Of a stretch of 64,000 bases of DNA, positions 36,535 through 45,934 are shown in pieces. The position numbers and the translations under genes were made by a program. The stretch lies in the NCBI GenBank assembly GCA_002279065.1, contig NCKB01000008.1, positions 124,001-188,000 of the forward strand. Direction: 5' to 3'. Each line of letters opens with the position of its first letter. The stretch's first letter is position 1. The notes under the pieces were generated by a model. The model was not told where the DNA came from and did not search any database. It saw only the letters and a list, made by a program, of their open reading frames with translations. This stretch comes from Lysobacterales bacterium 15-68-25. Lineage in GTDB: Bacteria > Pseudomonadota > Gammaproteobacteria > Xanthomonadales > Rhodanobacteraceae.

Positions 36535-37422
36535 ATGAGCCTGCGTCCGACCCGTCTGAGCCTGCTGTCCTGTGCCCTTGCCCTGGGGTTCACCGCCCCG
36601 TTCGCCATGGCCTGGGGGCCGGAAGGCCACGCGATCGTGGCGGACATCGCCCAGGCCCGCCTCGATCCAGTGGCCGCCGCGCAGGTGACCGCGTTGCTCG
36701 AGCTGGAGGGCTACGACCGGCTCGACCAGGTCGCTTCGTGGGCCGACCAGCACCGCAAGGAGATGCCCGGCACGGCCGGCTGGCATTACGTGGACATACC
36801 GCTCGCTGCGCCGGCCTACCAGGCCGCGCGCGACTGCCCCCGGGACAACTGCATCGTGGCCCGGCTGGAGCATTTCACCCGCACGCTGGCGGACCGCTCG
36901 GCTAGCCCGCAGGCAAGGCTGGAGGCGCTGAAGTGGGTGGTCCACCTGGCCGGCGACATCCACCAGCCGATGCATGCGGTGGACAACGACGACAAAGGCG
37001 GCAACACGGTCCAGGTGCAGTTCTTCGGTGTGGGCACCAACCTGCACTCGGTCTGGGACGGTCGCGTGATCGAACACCAGCTGGACCTCAAGCTGGGTCC
37101 GAACTATTCGATCGACCGGACGGCGGTGGCGTCGAGGGCGATGCAGCTGGATGCGCGGATCACCCCGGCCGAGCGCGCGCAGTGGGCCCCCGCTGGCACG
37201 CTAGCCACGCTCGATGCGCGTGTCGTCGACTGGGCCAACGAGTCGCACCATCTCGCCCGGACCGTGGCCTACACCGACCTGGTCAAGCCGTCCGGTGCGG
37301 CCTGGTCCGAGCGCTACCAGGCCAAGGCGTGGCCGGTGATCCGCCAGCGTCTGCAGCAAGGTGGGGTGCGGCTCGCCGAGCTGCTCGACGAGGCGCTTGG
37401 TTCCGCGTCCGCGCCGCGCTGA
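36535..37422 (+). CDS. secreted S1/P1-family nuclease
   Basis: 295 aa. Signal peptide about 1-26, cleaved so that the mature protein starts at WGPEGH, where Trp and His are zinc ligands of the S1/P1 family. Further zinc-site motifs: HYVDIP, HLAGDIHQPMH (HxxxDxxxPxH) and NLHSVWD. It would degrade single-stranded DNA/RNA in the periplasm or medium, possibly for phosphate or nucleoside scavenging. Start ATG 36535 is chosen by the signal peptide. It is divergent from gapA. Confidence 0.9.
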   Translation: MSLRPTRLSLLSCALALGFTAPFAMAWGPEGHAIVADIAQARLDPVAAAQVTALLELEGYDRLDQVASWADQHRKEMPGTAGWHYVDIPLAAPAYQAARDCPRDNCIVARLEHFTRTLADRSASPQARLEALKWVVHLAGDIHQPMHAVDNDDKGGNTVQVQFFGVGTNLHSVWDGRVIEHQLDLKLGPNYSIDRTAVASRAMQLDARITPAERAQWAPAGTLATLDARVVDWANESHHLARTVAYTDLVKPSGAAWSERYQAKAWPVIRQRLQQGGVRLAELLDEALGSASAPR

Positions 37423-37738
37423 GGGCCCGATCCCCAGGGGCGTCTCGGCCTGGCGGCCATCGCTTCCGCTGGAGTCGGGACCCGGATCGTCGCGCCGGCT
37501 TTCCCCCTCCCCGCGTTCCTGACAGAAATCGATGTGGCGCCGCAGCAAGATCGCATCGCGCCCGACGGCCGCACGTGGTCTGCACGGCCGCCGACGACGC
37601 ATCGCGGGCCGGCACTAACTGGTATCGTCACCCCGTTGTTTTGCGGCCGCTCCGCGTCGTCAAGGAAACGCGTAAAACCGCCTGCGAGCGGGATTTGGAT
37701 CGTGGCAAAACGCTGGTCGATATTGGTACGCTTCGGAC
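37423..37738. other. 316-base intergenic region before pyk
   Basis: No gene is supported; short reading frames here look like GC-rich artefacts. The only candidate signal is a weak promoter for pyk: TTGGAT (37695-37700) and GATATT (37719-37724) with an 18-base spacer, which would give a transcript starting within about 10 bases of the pyk ATG. No ribosome-binding site is evident before pyk. Confidence 0.3.
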
Positions 37739-39220
37739 ATGACTACTTCAGCCCAGCAAGTCCGCCGCACCAAGATCGTCGCCACGCTCGGTCCCGCTAC
37801 CGACGCGCCGGGGATGCTCGAAAAGATCATCGCCGAAGGCGTCAACGTCGCCCGGCTCAACCTGTCCCACGGTACCCCGGACGACCACCGCGCCCGCGCC
37901 GAAGCGGTGCGCGCCGCGGCCGCCAAGGTCGGCGTGGAGGTGGGCATCCTGGCCGACCTGCAGGGGCCGAAGATCCGCGTCGAGAAGTTCGCCGACGGTC
38001 CGGTGCAGCTCGAGGTCGGCGACGCCTTCACGCTGGATTGCCGCGCGGACGCGCCGGATGGTGACGCCACCCGCGTCGGGTGCAGCTACCTGGGCCTGCC
38101 GCACGACGTGAAGCCTGGCGACATCCTGCTGTTCGACGACGGCCTCGTCGCCATGCGGGTGGAATCGATCGACGGGCCGCAGATCCACTGCACGGTCACC
38201 GTCGGCGGCAAGCTGTCCAACCGCAAGGGGCTTAACCGCCAGGGCGGCGGCCTGTCGGTCGACGCGCTGTCGGACAAGGACCGCAACGACATCAAGCTGG
38301 CGGCCGAACTCGGCGCCGACTTCCTGGCCGTCTCGTTCGTGCGCTCGGCCGAGGACATGCACACCGCCCGCCGCCTGATGCGCGAGGCCGGCGGCCATGC
38401 CGTGATGGTGGCCAAGATCGAGCGCGCCGACGCGATCCCGGTGCTGGGTGAAATCATCGATGCCACCGACGTGGTGATGGTGGCGCGCGGCGACCTGGGC
38501 GTGGAGATCGGCGACGCCGAGCTGCCGGGCCTGCAGAAGAAGATCATCCGCGAGACCGTGCAGCGCAACCGCGCGGTGATCACCGCCACGCAGATGCTGC
38601 AGTCGATGGTGCGCTCGCCGATCCCGACCCGCGCCGAGGTGCTGGACGTGGCCAACGCCGTGATCGACGGTACCGATGCGGTGATGCTGTCGGAGGAATC
38701 GGCCGCCGGTGCGCATCCGGACAAGGCGGTGGCGGCGATGGTGCGCATCTGCCTCGGTGCCGAGCGCCAGTTCGAGCCCAAGGACGAGCGCATGCTCGAC
38801 ACGGCGCTGCAACTGGATCGCGCCGACCAGGCGATCGCGCTGGCGGCGATGGTGCTGGCCGGACACCTCGGCGTGCGCGCCATCGTGGCGCTGACCGAGT
38901 CCGGCGCCACCGCGCAGTGGCTGTCGCGTTACCGTAGTGCTGTGCCGATCTACGGCATGTCGCCGTTCGGCGAGGCGCGCCGCCGCATGCAGGTGCTGCG
39001 CGATGTGCACCCGGTGGAGTTCAGTCACGGCGAGCAGCAGAGCATGGCCGCTTCCACCCGCGCCGCCGTGCGCATGCTGTTCGAGCAGGGCAAGCTGGTC
39101 GAAGGCGACCGCGTGGTCATCACCTACGGCGACCGCGTCGGCCAGGCGGGCGGCACCAACACGCTCAAGCTGCTGTCGGTCGGGGCCGACGGACTGGTCG
39201 ACAGCCTGCGCGACTTGTGA
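37739..39220 (+). CDS. pyk: pyruvate kinase
   Basis: 493 aa, converts phosphoenolpyruvate and ADP to pyruvate and ATP. The N-terminal RRTKIVATLGPA, LNLSHGTPDDH, and the signature around MVARGDLGVEIG are present, as is the ERADAIPVLGEIIDATD segment. The allosteric C-terminal domain is complete. Length is usual for the type II enzyme. ATG 37739 has little visible Shine-Dalgarno. Confidence 0.95.
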   Translation: MTTSAQQVRRTKIVATLGPATDAPGMLEKIIAEGVNVARLNLSHGTPDDHRARAEAVRAAAAKVGVEVGILADLQGPKIRVEKFADGPVQLEVGDAFTLDCRADAPDGDATRVGCSYLGLPHDVKPGDILLFDDGLVAMRVESIDGPQIHCTVTVGGKLSNRKGLNRQGGGLSVDALSDKDRNDIKLAAELGADFLAVSFVRSAEDMHTARRLMREAGGHAVMVAKIERADAIPVLGEIIDATDVVMVARGDLGVEIGDAELPGLQKKIIRETVQRNRAVITATQMLQSMVRSPIPTRAEVLDVANAVIDGTDAVMLSEESAAGAHPDKAVAAMVRICLGAERQFEPKDERMLDTALQLDRADQAIALAAMVLAGHLGVRAIVALTESGATAQWLSRYRSAVPIYGMSPFGEARRRMQVLRDVHPVEFSHGEQQSMAASTRAAVRMLFEQGKLVEGDRVVITYGDRVGQAGGTNTLKLLSVGADGLVDSLRDL

Positions 39221-39282
39221 GGCGAGGGGGGCGGCCGGCTAGACTGGGCCTGCCACACCCCCCACCGTCCCCGGAGGCGACC

Positions 39283-39723
39283 ATGAAGAAGACCCTGCTT
39301 CGCGTGCAACTGCCGCTGTGCCTGCTGGCGCTGGCCGTGTCCTCCCCGCTGCTGGCCCAGGCACGCCGGGTATCGCCGGACAAGCTCAACGGCTACTGGA
39401 TCCTGCTCAACCGCAGCATCGACGTCGACGTGCCGAACAGCGGCAAGAACATCTACAAGCCGGGGTGCGTGGCCGTCACGTTCACCATCGGCTCGGACGG
39501 CATTCCCCGCGATATCAAGGCGGTGAAGACCGTCCCGGCAAGCGACCTTACGCCGGTCGCGGTCAACGCGGTCAAGCACTTCACCTACGGCCCGTCGCTG
39601 ACCAACAGGGCCGGCGAGCCCGTTGATACCTATTACGTGGTGCCGTTCAACGGTCCGTCCGACAAGGCCGGCCAGCAGGCCCTGATGGCTCCCTGCCAGC
39701 TGCCCGGGTACGACCAGGACTGA
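39283..39723 (+). CDS. secreted TonB-C-like protein
   Basis: 146 aa. Signal peptide about 1-25 (ending SPLLAQA). The mature part resembles a TonB C-terminal domain: CVAVTFTIGSDGIPRDIKAVKTVP and AVNAVKHFTYGPS (key pattern VxFxIGxDG...). There is no proline-rich spacer or membrane anchor, so it is not a complete energy-transducing TonB. CCGGAGG precedes ATG 39283, and a TAGACT (39240-39245) may be the -10. Function unknown. Confidence 0.68.
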   Translation: MKKTLLRVQLPLCLLALAVSSPLLAQARRVSPDKLNGYWILLNRSIDVDVPNSGKNIYKPGCVAVTFTIGSDGIPRDIKAVKTVPASDLTPVAVNAVKHFTYGPSLTNRAGEPVDTYYVVPFNGPSDKAGQQALMAPCQLPGYDQD

Positions 39724-39766
39724 GCTGCCCCCTTCGGCCGCCCGGATGCCGTCGGGCGATCTGGCC

Positions 39767-39772
39767 TATAAT
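39767..39772 (+). promoter_or_regulatory. candidate -10 element for the aldolase gene
   Basis: Consensus TATAAT, followed by CCGCC, 89 bases before the aldolase ATG; -35 region weak. It shares the downstream CCGCC context with the TAGAAT sites. Confidence 0.45.
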
Positions 39773-39861
39773 CCGCCGCTTTCAGCCTTGCCGCTCCCGG
39801 TTCCGGGGGCGGCACTTACCTTGCGCGGCCGCGTGGCCGCTGTCGTTTCCACGGAGTCGTC

Positions 39862-40872
39862 ATGAGCATCGAAGATCTGGAAAGCATCGCGCTGGCGATG
39901 GTCGCGCCCGGCAAGGGCATCATCGCCATCGATGAGTCGACCAAGACGATCGCGAAGCGGTTTGAGGCCGTCGGCATCGAGAACACCGAGGAGAACCGCC
40001 GCGCCTACCGCGAGCTGTTGCTGACCGCGCCGGGCCTTAACGAGCACATTTCCGGTGCGATCCTCTACGACGAGACCATTCGTCAGTCGACCAAGGACGG
40101 CGTGCCGTTCACCCAGGTGATGAAGAAGCTCGGCATCATCCCCGGCATCAAGGTCGACAAGGGCCCGGTGCCGCTGGCCGGCTTCCCGGGAGACGTGGTC
40201 ACCGAAGGTCTGGACGGCCTGCGCGAGCGCCTGGCCGAGTACGCCAAGCTCGGCGCGCAGTTCGCCAAGTGGCGCGCGGTGATCAACATCTCCGAGGACA
40301 ACCCCAGCTCGACCGCGATCGAAGCCAACTGCCACGCGCTGGCCCGCTATGCCGCGCTGTGCCAGGAAGCCGGCCTGGTGCCGATGGTCGAGCCGGAAGT
40401 GATCATGGACGGCGACCACTCGATCGACGTCAGCTACGAGGTGCACGAGGCCGTGCTGCGCAGCCTGTTCAACGCGCTGTACGAGCAGAACGTGATGCTC
40501 GAGGGCACCATCCTCAAGGTTTCCATGGTGATCCCGGGCAAGGACGCCGAGGAGCAGGCCGAGGTCGAGGAAGTCGCCGAGGCCACCGTGCGCGTGCTCA
40601 AGTCCACCGTGCCGGCCTCGCTGCCGGGCATCGTGTTCCTGTCCGGCGGCCAGACCGACGAGCAGTCCACGGCCCACCTCAATGCGATGAACCGCATCGG
40701 TCCGCATCCGTGGCCGCTGTCGTTCTCCTACGGCCGCGCCATGCAGCAGGCCGCGCTCAAGCTGTGGGCCAAGGACATGAAGGCCAACTACGCCGAGGCA
40801 CAGAAGACCGTTGCCGCGCGAGCGAAGGAAAACGGCCAGGCTGCGCTGGGTCGCTGGACCGGCGGCAAGTAA
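39862..40872 (+). CDS. class I fructose-bisphosphate aldolase
   Basis: 336 aa, cleaves fructose-1,6-bisphosphate through a Schiff base. GKGIIAIDEST near the N-terminus and Lys 219 in MLEGTILKVSMV match the class I active site; RAVINISEDNPS supplies further active-site residues. Typical bacterial/plant-like class I length. CCACGGAG precedes the ATG. It is followed by a strong terminator, so it is a single-gene unit. Confidence 0.94.
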   Translation: MSIEDLESIALAMVAPGKGIIAIDESTKTIAKRFEAVGIENTEENRRAYRELLLTAPGLNEHISGAILYDETIRQSTKDGVPFTQVMKKLGIIPGIKVDKGPVPLAGFPGDVVTEGLDGLRERLAEYAKLGAQFAKWRAVINISEDNPSSTAIEANCHALARYAALCQEAGLVPMVEPEVIMDGDHSIDVSYEVHEAVLRSLFNALYEQNVMLEGTILKVSMVIPGKDAEEQAEVEEVAEATVRVLKSTVPASLPGIVFLSGGQTDEQSTAHLNAMNRIGPHPWPLSFSYGRAMQQAALKLWAKDMKANYAEAQKTVAARAKENGQAALGRWTGGK

Positions 40873-40893
40873 ACCAGTCCTTCATTCGATAAA

Positions 40894-40922
40894 AAAACGG
40901 GCGCCCATGGGGCGCCCGTTTT
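40894..40922. terminator. bidirectional Rho-independent terminator
   Basis: AAAACGGGCGCCC, ATG loop, GGGCGCCCGTTTT: a 13-base-pair hairpin with A- and T-runs, between the aldolase gene (+) and the convergent outer-membrane protein gene (-). Confidence 0.9.
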
Positions 40923-40943
40923 CGTTTCGTGCGACGGCAGCGA

Positions 40944-41537
40944 TCAGAAGCGGTATTCGGCGCTGACCGAGACCATGTCGGTGCTCAGGTCGACGTTGTG
41001 CTTCTTGGCGTCGAAGTAGTCGTAGTTCAGGCCGACGCTGAAGTTGTTGCTGAAGTCGTAGCCAAAGCCGGCGCCGGCGTACCAGCTGGTCTTGTCCAGG
41101 CTCTCGCGGATCGGGTTGGAGTCGTTGCTCAGGCCGTGGCCCTTCCACGCGTACAGGCCGGTGCGGGCACTGACGTACCAGTTCGGGTTGAGGTTGAAGT
41201 GGCCATTCACGCCGGCGGTCCAGCCGTGCAGCTGCGAGCGGCCGCTATCGACCACGTTGTTGCTGTTGAAGATGTTCTTGACGTGGATGTTGCCCAGGTC
41301 GTTGTAGCCGGCCTCGACACCCAGCGCCACGTTCGGGTTCAGCGACCAGCGGTAGCCGCCGTTGAGGGCATAGCCGGTGTCGTGCCCGTCGTACGGGCCC
41401 TTGTTGATGGACGTGCGGCCCACGTTGCCGTTGATGAACCAGCCGCCGTTGTCGGAGGGGGCGCTCTGTGCGAACGCGGCAGGCGCAGCCACGAGGCCGG
41501 CGGAAACCAGGGCAAGGGCAAGCAGAGTCTTCTTCAT
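40944..41537 (-). CDS. outer-membrane beta-barrel protein (first of two paralogues)
   Basis: 197 aa. Signal peptide about 1-23 (ending AAFAQS), then an eight-strand-like OmpA-type/OMP beta-barrel pattern ending in SAEYRF with C-terminal Phe, the outer-membrane assembly signal. Repeated segments such as NGGYRWSLNPNVALGVEAGYNDLG support the barrel. GAGGATC precedes ATG 41537; a longer frame upstream is rejected because the signal peptide starts here. A close paralogue lies 196 bases upstream. Function unknown. Confidence 0.82.
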   Translation of the reverse strand: MKKTLLALALVSAGLVAAPAAFAQSAPSDNGGWFINGNVGRTSINKGPYDGHDTGYALNGGYRWSLNPNVALGVEAGYNDLGNIHVKNIFNSNNVVDSGRSQLHGWTAGVNGHFNLNPNWYVSARTGLYAWKGHGLSNDSNPIRESLDKTSWYAGAGFGYDFSNNFSVGLNYDYFDAKKHNVDLSTDMVSVSAEYRF

Positions 41538-41606
41538 CGCGATGATCCTCTTGTTGTTATCGCAGCCGGGCATTGGGAGGGGGAGGAGCCGCGGCTGTCG
41601 TGGGGG

Positions 41607-41631
41607 CGTGCCGGCCGTTCCGGCCGGCACG
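41607..41631 (-). other. strong hairpin in the leader of the first outer-membrane protein gene
   Basis: Perfect 11-base-pair stem CGTGCCGGCCG / CGGCCGGCACG with a three-base loop, 70 bases before the start codon and 102 bases past the stop of the paralogue. No T-tract on either strand. It could be a terminator for the paralogue or a leader structure. Confidence 0.5.
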
Positions 41632-41733
41632 GGTGCTTAGATGGGCAGGTGCCCGGAAAGATTCAATACCAATCGGTACAGTATTAATCTCGGGTTAAGC
41701 GGGCGCGACATGTCACGCCCGCTCCGCACCGCT

Positions 41734-42372
41734 TCAGAAGCGGTACTCGGCGGTCAGCGAGGCCGCGTCGCTAGTCAGCTTCACCCCGCTCTTGGCGGCG
41801 TGGAAGTAGTCGTAGGAGACACCCACGCCGAAGTGGTTGTTGAAGTCGTAGCCCACGCCAGCGCCGGCGTAATAGCTGACCTTGCCGAGATCATGGCGAT
41901 TGCCAGCCAGCGGATCCTGCAGACCCGGGGCGTGCCAGCCATACAGGCCAGTGCGGCCACTCACGTACAGGCCGCGATAGACGTCGATGCGACCGTTGAC
42001 ACCTGCGGTCCAGCCGCGCAGTGCATGGCGCTGCGACGTCAGATTTACGTCGTTGCTGTTGAAGGCATTCTTGAGCTTGAAATTACCCAGATCGTTGTAG
42101 CCCGCTTCGACGCCCAAACCCATGTCCTGGCCGACCTTCCAGCGGTAGCCGCCGTTGATGGCGTAGGTCGTCGGATGGTCGTCGTACGGGCCTTGGTAAA
42201 CGTGCGCCCGCCCGACGCTGCCGTCGACGAACCAGTTGCCGGTGCCCACGGCTTGGCCGGATTGGTAGTTGCCTGAAGTGTCGGGCGAGGTGGCGGTGGA
42301 GTCCTGTGCAAGGGCGGGCAGGACGCAGCCGCTGGCGGAGACGAAAGCAAGGGCGAGCAGTGACTTCTTCAT
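41734..42372 (-). CDS. outer-membrane beta-barrel protein (second paralogue)
   Basis: 212 aa. Signal peptide about 1-22 (cleavage near ALAQDS). The barrel shares many blocks with the 40944-41537 protein (GLGVEAGYNDLGNFK, HALRGWTAGVNG, YYAGAGVGYDF, TAEYRF) but has a longer Ser/Thr/Asp-rich N-terminal stretch. The two genes arose by tandem duplication and face the same way; each has its own upstream region. It is divergent from tkt across 267 bases in which I see no other gene. Function unknown. Confidence 0.82.
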   Translation of the reverse strand: MKKSLLALAFVSASGCVLPALAQDSTATSPDTSGNYQSGQAVGTGNWFVDGSVGRAHVYQGPYDDHPTTYAINGGYRWKVGQDMGLGVEAGYNDLGNFKLKNAFNSNDVNLTSQRHALRGWTAGVNGRIDVYRGLYVSGRTGLYGWHAPGLQDPLAGNRHDLGKVSYYAGAGVGYDFNNHFGVGVSYDYFHAAKSGVKLTSDAASLTAEYRF

Positions 42373-42639
42373 CGGGATTTCTCCTTCTTATGGTCTTTCG
42401 CTGCACGGCTGGGGGCGCCGTGAGCAGGGCGCCTGGGGAAGGGCGCCGGCGCATTGAACGGCTCCGAGCCTGAAGCGAGCCGATATCCGGTCCGAAAAAG
42501 TTAAGCAGCAATTAATCGCGCTTGGCCTACGCGGGCGCGCCACCGGCGTGGGCGGAAGCTGCCGGTGGCGGGTGACGGCGCGACTCGAGCCGTCGAATCG
42601 GCGACAATGTCGGTTTTTACGCCCCTTCCGGAGACGCCG

Positions 42640-44649
42640 ATGACCACCCGCCGCGAACTCGCCAATGCCGTGCGCGCCCTTGCCATGGACGCCGTGCAGG
42701 CGGCCAATTCCGGCCACCCGGGCATGCCGATGGGCATGGCCGACATCGCCGAAGTGCTGTGGAACGACTTCCTGCGCTTCAACCCGGCCAACCCGAAATG
42801 GCCGAACCGCGACCGCTTCGTGCTCTCCAACGGCCACGGCTCGATGCTGCAGTACGCGCTGCTGCACCTGACCGGCTTCGACTTGCCGATGGAGCAGCTG
42901 AAGAAATTCCGCCAGCTTCACTCCAAGACGGCCGGCCATCCGGAAGCGAGCGAGACACCCGGGGTGGAGACCACCACCGGTCCGCTCGGCCAGGGCCTGG
43001 CCAACGCGGTGGGCATGGCGCTGGCGGAGAAGGTGCTGGCCGCGCACTTCAACCGGCCCGGCCACGATGTGGTCGACCACCACACCTACGTGTTTCTCGG
43101 CGACGGCTGCCTGATGGAAGGCATCTCGCACGAGGCGGCGTCGCTGGCCGGCACCTGGGGCTTGGGCAAACTGGTGGCGATCTACGACGACAACGGCATC
43201 TCCATCGATGGCGAGGTGCACGGCTGGTTCACCGACGACACCCCGGCCCGCTTCGAGGCGTACGGCTGGAACGTGATCCGCCACGTCGACGGCCACGACG
43301 CCGAGGCGATCAAGGCCGCCCTCGCGCAGGCCACCGCGCAGTCCGCCAAGCCGACCCTGATCTGCTGCAAGACCATCATCGGCTTCGGTTCGCCGAACAA
43401 GCAGGGCAAGGAAGAGAGCCACGGCGCCGCGCTGGGCAAGGACGAGGTGGCAGCCGCCCGCGACATGCTCGACTGGCGCTCGCCGCCGTTCGAGATCCCG
43501 GCCGAGATCTACGCCGGCTGGGACCACAAGGCCAAGGGCGCGGCCGACGAGCAGGCCTGGAAGGACGCCTTTGCCGCCTATGCCAAGGCGCACCCGGAAC
43601 TGGCCGCCGAGTTCGAGCGTCGCCTGCGTGGCGAGCTGCCGGCGGACTGGGCCGAGAAGTCGCAGGCCTACGTCGCCAAACTGCAGCTCGAGGGCCCGGA
43701 AGTGGCCTCGCGCAAGGCCTCGCAGATGACGCTGGATGCGTTCGGTCCGCTGTTGCCGGAGCTGATCGGCGGTTCGGCCGACCTGGCCGGCTCCAACCTC
43801 ACCAAGTGGAAGGGCAGCAAGGACGCCGGCAACGGCGACAGCGCCGGTGGCCAGGGCAACTACGTCTACTACGGCGTGCGCGAGTTCGGCATGAGCGCGA
43901 TCGCCAACGGCCTGGCGCTGCACGGCGGCTTCATCCCGTACGACGCGACCTTCCTGGTGTTCTCCGACTACGCGCGCAACGCGGTGCGGATGAGCGCGCT
44001 GATCCCGGCGCAGGCGATCCACGTCTACACCCACGACTCGATCGGTCTGGGCGAGGACGGTCCGACCCACCAGCCGGTGGAGCATCTGGCCAGCCTGCGC
44101 TACATCCCGAACAACCAGGTGTGGCGCCCGTGCGACGCGGTGGAGTCGGCGGTGTCGTGGAAGGCGGCGATCGAGCGCAAGGGCCTGCCGAGCTGCCTGG
44201 TGTTCTCGCGCCAGAACCTCAAGCACCAGCATCGTACCGACGAGCAGCTCGCGGACATCGCGCGCGGCGGCTACGTGCTGTCCGATCCGGCCGATGCGCG
44301 CTTCCAGGCGATCCTGATCGCCACCGGTTCGGAGGTGGAACTGGCGATGGAGGCGATGCGCACCCTGGCCCAGCAGGGCATGGCGGTGCGCGTGGTGTCG
44401 ATGCCGTGTACCGAAGTGTTCGATGCCCAACCGCAGGCCTACCGCGAGGCGGTGCTGCCCGGCTGGTGCCGCGCCCGCGTGGCGGTGGAGGCGGCCACGG
44501 CCGATTTCTGGCGCAAGTACGTTGGGCTGGATGGCGAGGTGGTCGGCATGAGTTCGTTCGGTGCGTCGGCGCCGGCGCCGCAGCTGTTCGAGCACTTCGG
44601 CTTCACGGTCAGCCACGTGGTGGATGCGGTCAAGCGCGTGGTGGGTTGA
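42640..44649 (+). CDS. tkt: transketolase
   Basis: 669 aa thiamine diphosphate enzyme of the pentose phosphate pathway. [19 protein letters not shown] near the N-terminus, the thiamine motif [18 protein letters not shown], and the [17 protein letters not shown] segment are all present. ATG 42640 matches the family N-terminus ([17 protein letters not shown]). A Rho-independent terminator follows. Confidence 0.97.
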   Translation: MTTRRELANAVRALAMDAVQAANSGHPGMPMGMADIAEVLWNDFLRFNPANPKWPNRDRFVLSNGHGSMLQYALLHLTGFDLPMEQLKKFRQLHSKTAGHPEASETPGVETTTGPLGQGLANAVGMALAEKVLAAHFNRPGHDVVDHHTYVFLGDGCLMEGISHEAASLAGTWGLGKLVAIYDDNGISIDGEVHGWFTDDTPARFEAYGWNVIRHVDGHDAEAIKAALAQATAQSAKPTLICCKTIIGFGSPNKQGKEESHGAALGKDEVAAARDMLDWRSPPFEIPAEIYAGWDHKAKGAADEQAWKDAFAAYAKAHPELAAEFERRLRGELPADWAEKSQAYVAKLQLEGPEVASRKASQMTLDAFGPLLPELIGGSADLAGSNLTKWKGSKDAGNGDSAGGQGNYVYYGVREFGMSAIANGLALHGGFIPYDATFLVFSDYARNAVRMSALIPAQAIHVYTHDSIGLGEDGPTHQPVEHLASLRYIPNNQVWRPCDAVESAVSWKAAIERKGLPSCLVFSRQNLKHQHRTDEQLADIARGGYVLSDPADARFQAILIATGSEVELAMEAMRTLAQQGMAVRVVSMPCTEVFDAQPQAYREAVLPGWCRARVAVEAATADFWRKYVGLDGEVVGMSSFGASAPAPQLFEHFGFTVSHVVDAVKRVVG

Positions 44650-44670
44650 TCGGGCCTCACGACGGGTCGA

Positions 44671-44701
44671 CGATGGGCCGCGCGAGCGGCCCATCGCTTT
44701 T
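44671..44701 (+). terminator. Rho-independent terminator after tkt
   Basis: 11-base-pair stem CGATGGGCCGC, GCGA loop, GCGGCCCATCG, then CTTTT. It separates tkt from the DegT-family gene, whose ATG follows 15 bases later. Confidence 0.8.
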
Positions 44702-44715
44702 GCGGAGCGGCGGAC

Positions 44716-45885
44716 ATGGTCGAGCAGGAACGTTTCATCGTCTTCGGAGCGCCGAGCGTCGGCGAGGAGGAGATCGCCGAGGTCGAGGCGTGCATGCGGT
44801 CGGGTTGGCTGGGCACCGGGCCGCGGGTAGCCCGCTTCGAGCGCGCGTTCGCCGAGTACAGGCAGGCCGGCGCCGAACGCGTCGCAGCAGTGAATTCCTG
44901 CACCGCGGCGCTTCACGTGAGCATGGTCGCGGCCAGCCTCGAGCCGGGAGCCGAGGTGATCACTACTCCGCTCACGTTCTGCGCGACGGTCAACGCGATC
45001 GAGCACGCCGGCCTGGTGCCGGTGCTGGCGGACGTCGATCCGGTCACCCAGAACATCGACCCGGACGCGATCGAGGCGGCGATCACCCCGCGCACCCGCG
45101 CGATCCTGCCGGTGCACTTCGCCGGTCGACCCTGCGCGATGGACCGGATCATGGACATCGCCCGGCGGCATGACCTGGTGGTGATCGAGGACTGTGCCCA
45201 TGCGATCGAAACCACCTTCCGCGGCCAGCCGGCCGGCTCATTCGGCGATTTCGGCTGCTTCAGCTTCTACGTGACCAAGAACGTGGTCACCGGCGAGGGC
45301 GGCATGATCCTCGGCCGCGACCGCGAGCGTATCGCCCGTGCCCGCATGCTCGCCTTGCACGGCATGAGCAAGGACGCCTGGCACCGCTTCGGCGATGCCG
45401 GCTACAAGCATTACCAGGTGCTGGAGTGCGGCTTCAAATACAACATGATGGACCTGCAGGCGGCGATCGGGCTGCCGCAGCTGGCCAAGGTGGAACACCA
45501 CTGGGCGCGCCGCCAGGCGATCTGGCGGCGTTACGACGAGGCCTTCGCCGACCTGCCGATCGGTCTGCCGGCGGCGCCGGAGGCAGACACCCGGCACGGC
45601 CTGCACCTGTACACCGTGATGATCGACGAGGCGCGCTGCGGCATCTCGCGCGACGCCTTCCTCGACGCCATGAACGCGGCGCGGATCGGTACCGGCGTGC
45701 ATTACCTGGCCGTCCCCGAACACCCCTACTACCAGCGGCGCTACGGCTGGTCGCCGGAGCGGTGGCCGAACGCGATGCGTCTGGGTCGGCAGACCGTCAG
45801 CCTGCCCCTCAACCCCGGACTGTCCGGGGAAGATGTGGAGCGCGTGATCGCCGCCGTGCGGCGCATCCTGTGCGATAGGGGCTGA
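44716..45885 (+). CDS. DegT/DnrJ/EryC1/StrS-family sugar aminotransferase
   Basis: 389 aa PLP enzyme of the family that aminates 4-keto or 3-keto nucleotide sugars (ArnB, perosamine synthase types). PLP-Lys is in FYVTKNVVTGEGG (around residue 192), with NSCTAALH (cofactor phosphate) and EDCAHA (Asp to pyridine nitrogen). It stands alone between tkt and pgk with no other nucleotide-sugar gene beside it; the nearest sugar locus is 9 kb away. A REP-like hairpin follows directly. Substrate unknown. Confidence 0.9.
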   Translation: MVEQERFIVFGAPSVGEEEIAEVEACMRSGWLGTGPRVARFERAFAEYRQAGAERVAAVNSCTAALHVSMVAASLEPGAEVITTPLTFCATVNAIEHAGLVPVLADVDPVTQNIDPDAIEAAITPRTRAILPVHFAGRPCAMDRIMDIARRHDLVVIEDCAHAIETTFRGQPAGSFGDFGCFSFYVTKNVVTGEGGMILGRDRERIARARMLALHGMSKDAWHRFGDAGYKHYQVLECGFKYNMMDLQAAIGLPQLAKVEHHWARRQAIWRRYDEAFADLPIGLPAAPEADTRHGLHLYTVMIDEARCGISRDAFLDAMNAARIGTGVHYLAVPEHPYYQRRYGWSPERWPNAMRLGRQTVSLPLNPGLSGEDVERVIAAVRRILCDRG

Positions 45886-45890
45886 GCGCT

Positions 45891-45916
45891 GTAGGAGCCC
45901 GCGAGAGGGCTCCTAT
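45891..45916. repeat. GTAG-type REP-like hairpin
   Basis: GTAGGAGCCC, GCGAGA loop, GGGCTCCTAT, a single short palindrome with the same head as the elements at 19815 and 26065. It lies 5 bases past the DegT-family stop and 18 bases from the pgk stop, so it may also act as a terminator. Confidence 0.6.
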
Positions 45917-45934
45917 AGAGGACGGGACGGGGCG

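Noticed and set aside
37695..37724. Promoter for pyk
   Set aside because: Both hexamers are poor and the predicted start is almost on the ATG; mentioned only within the intergenic entry.
42388..45201. 937-codon open frame antisense to tkt and the DegT-family gene
   Set aside because: Shadow of well-supported genes on the other strand; no start or ribosome site of its own.
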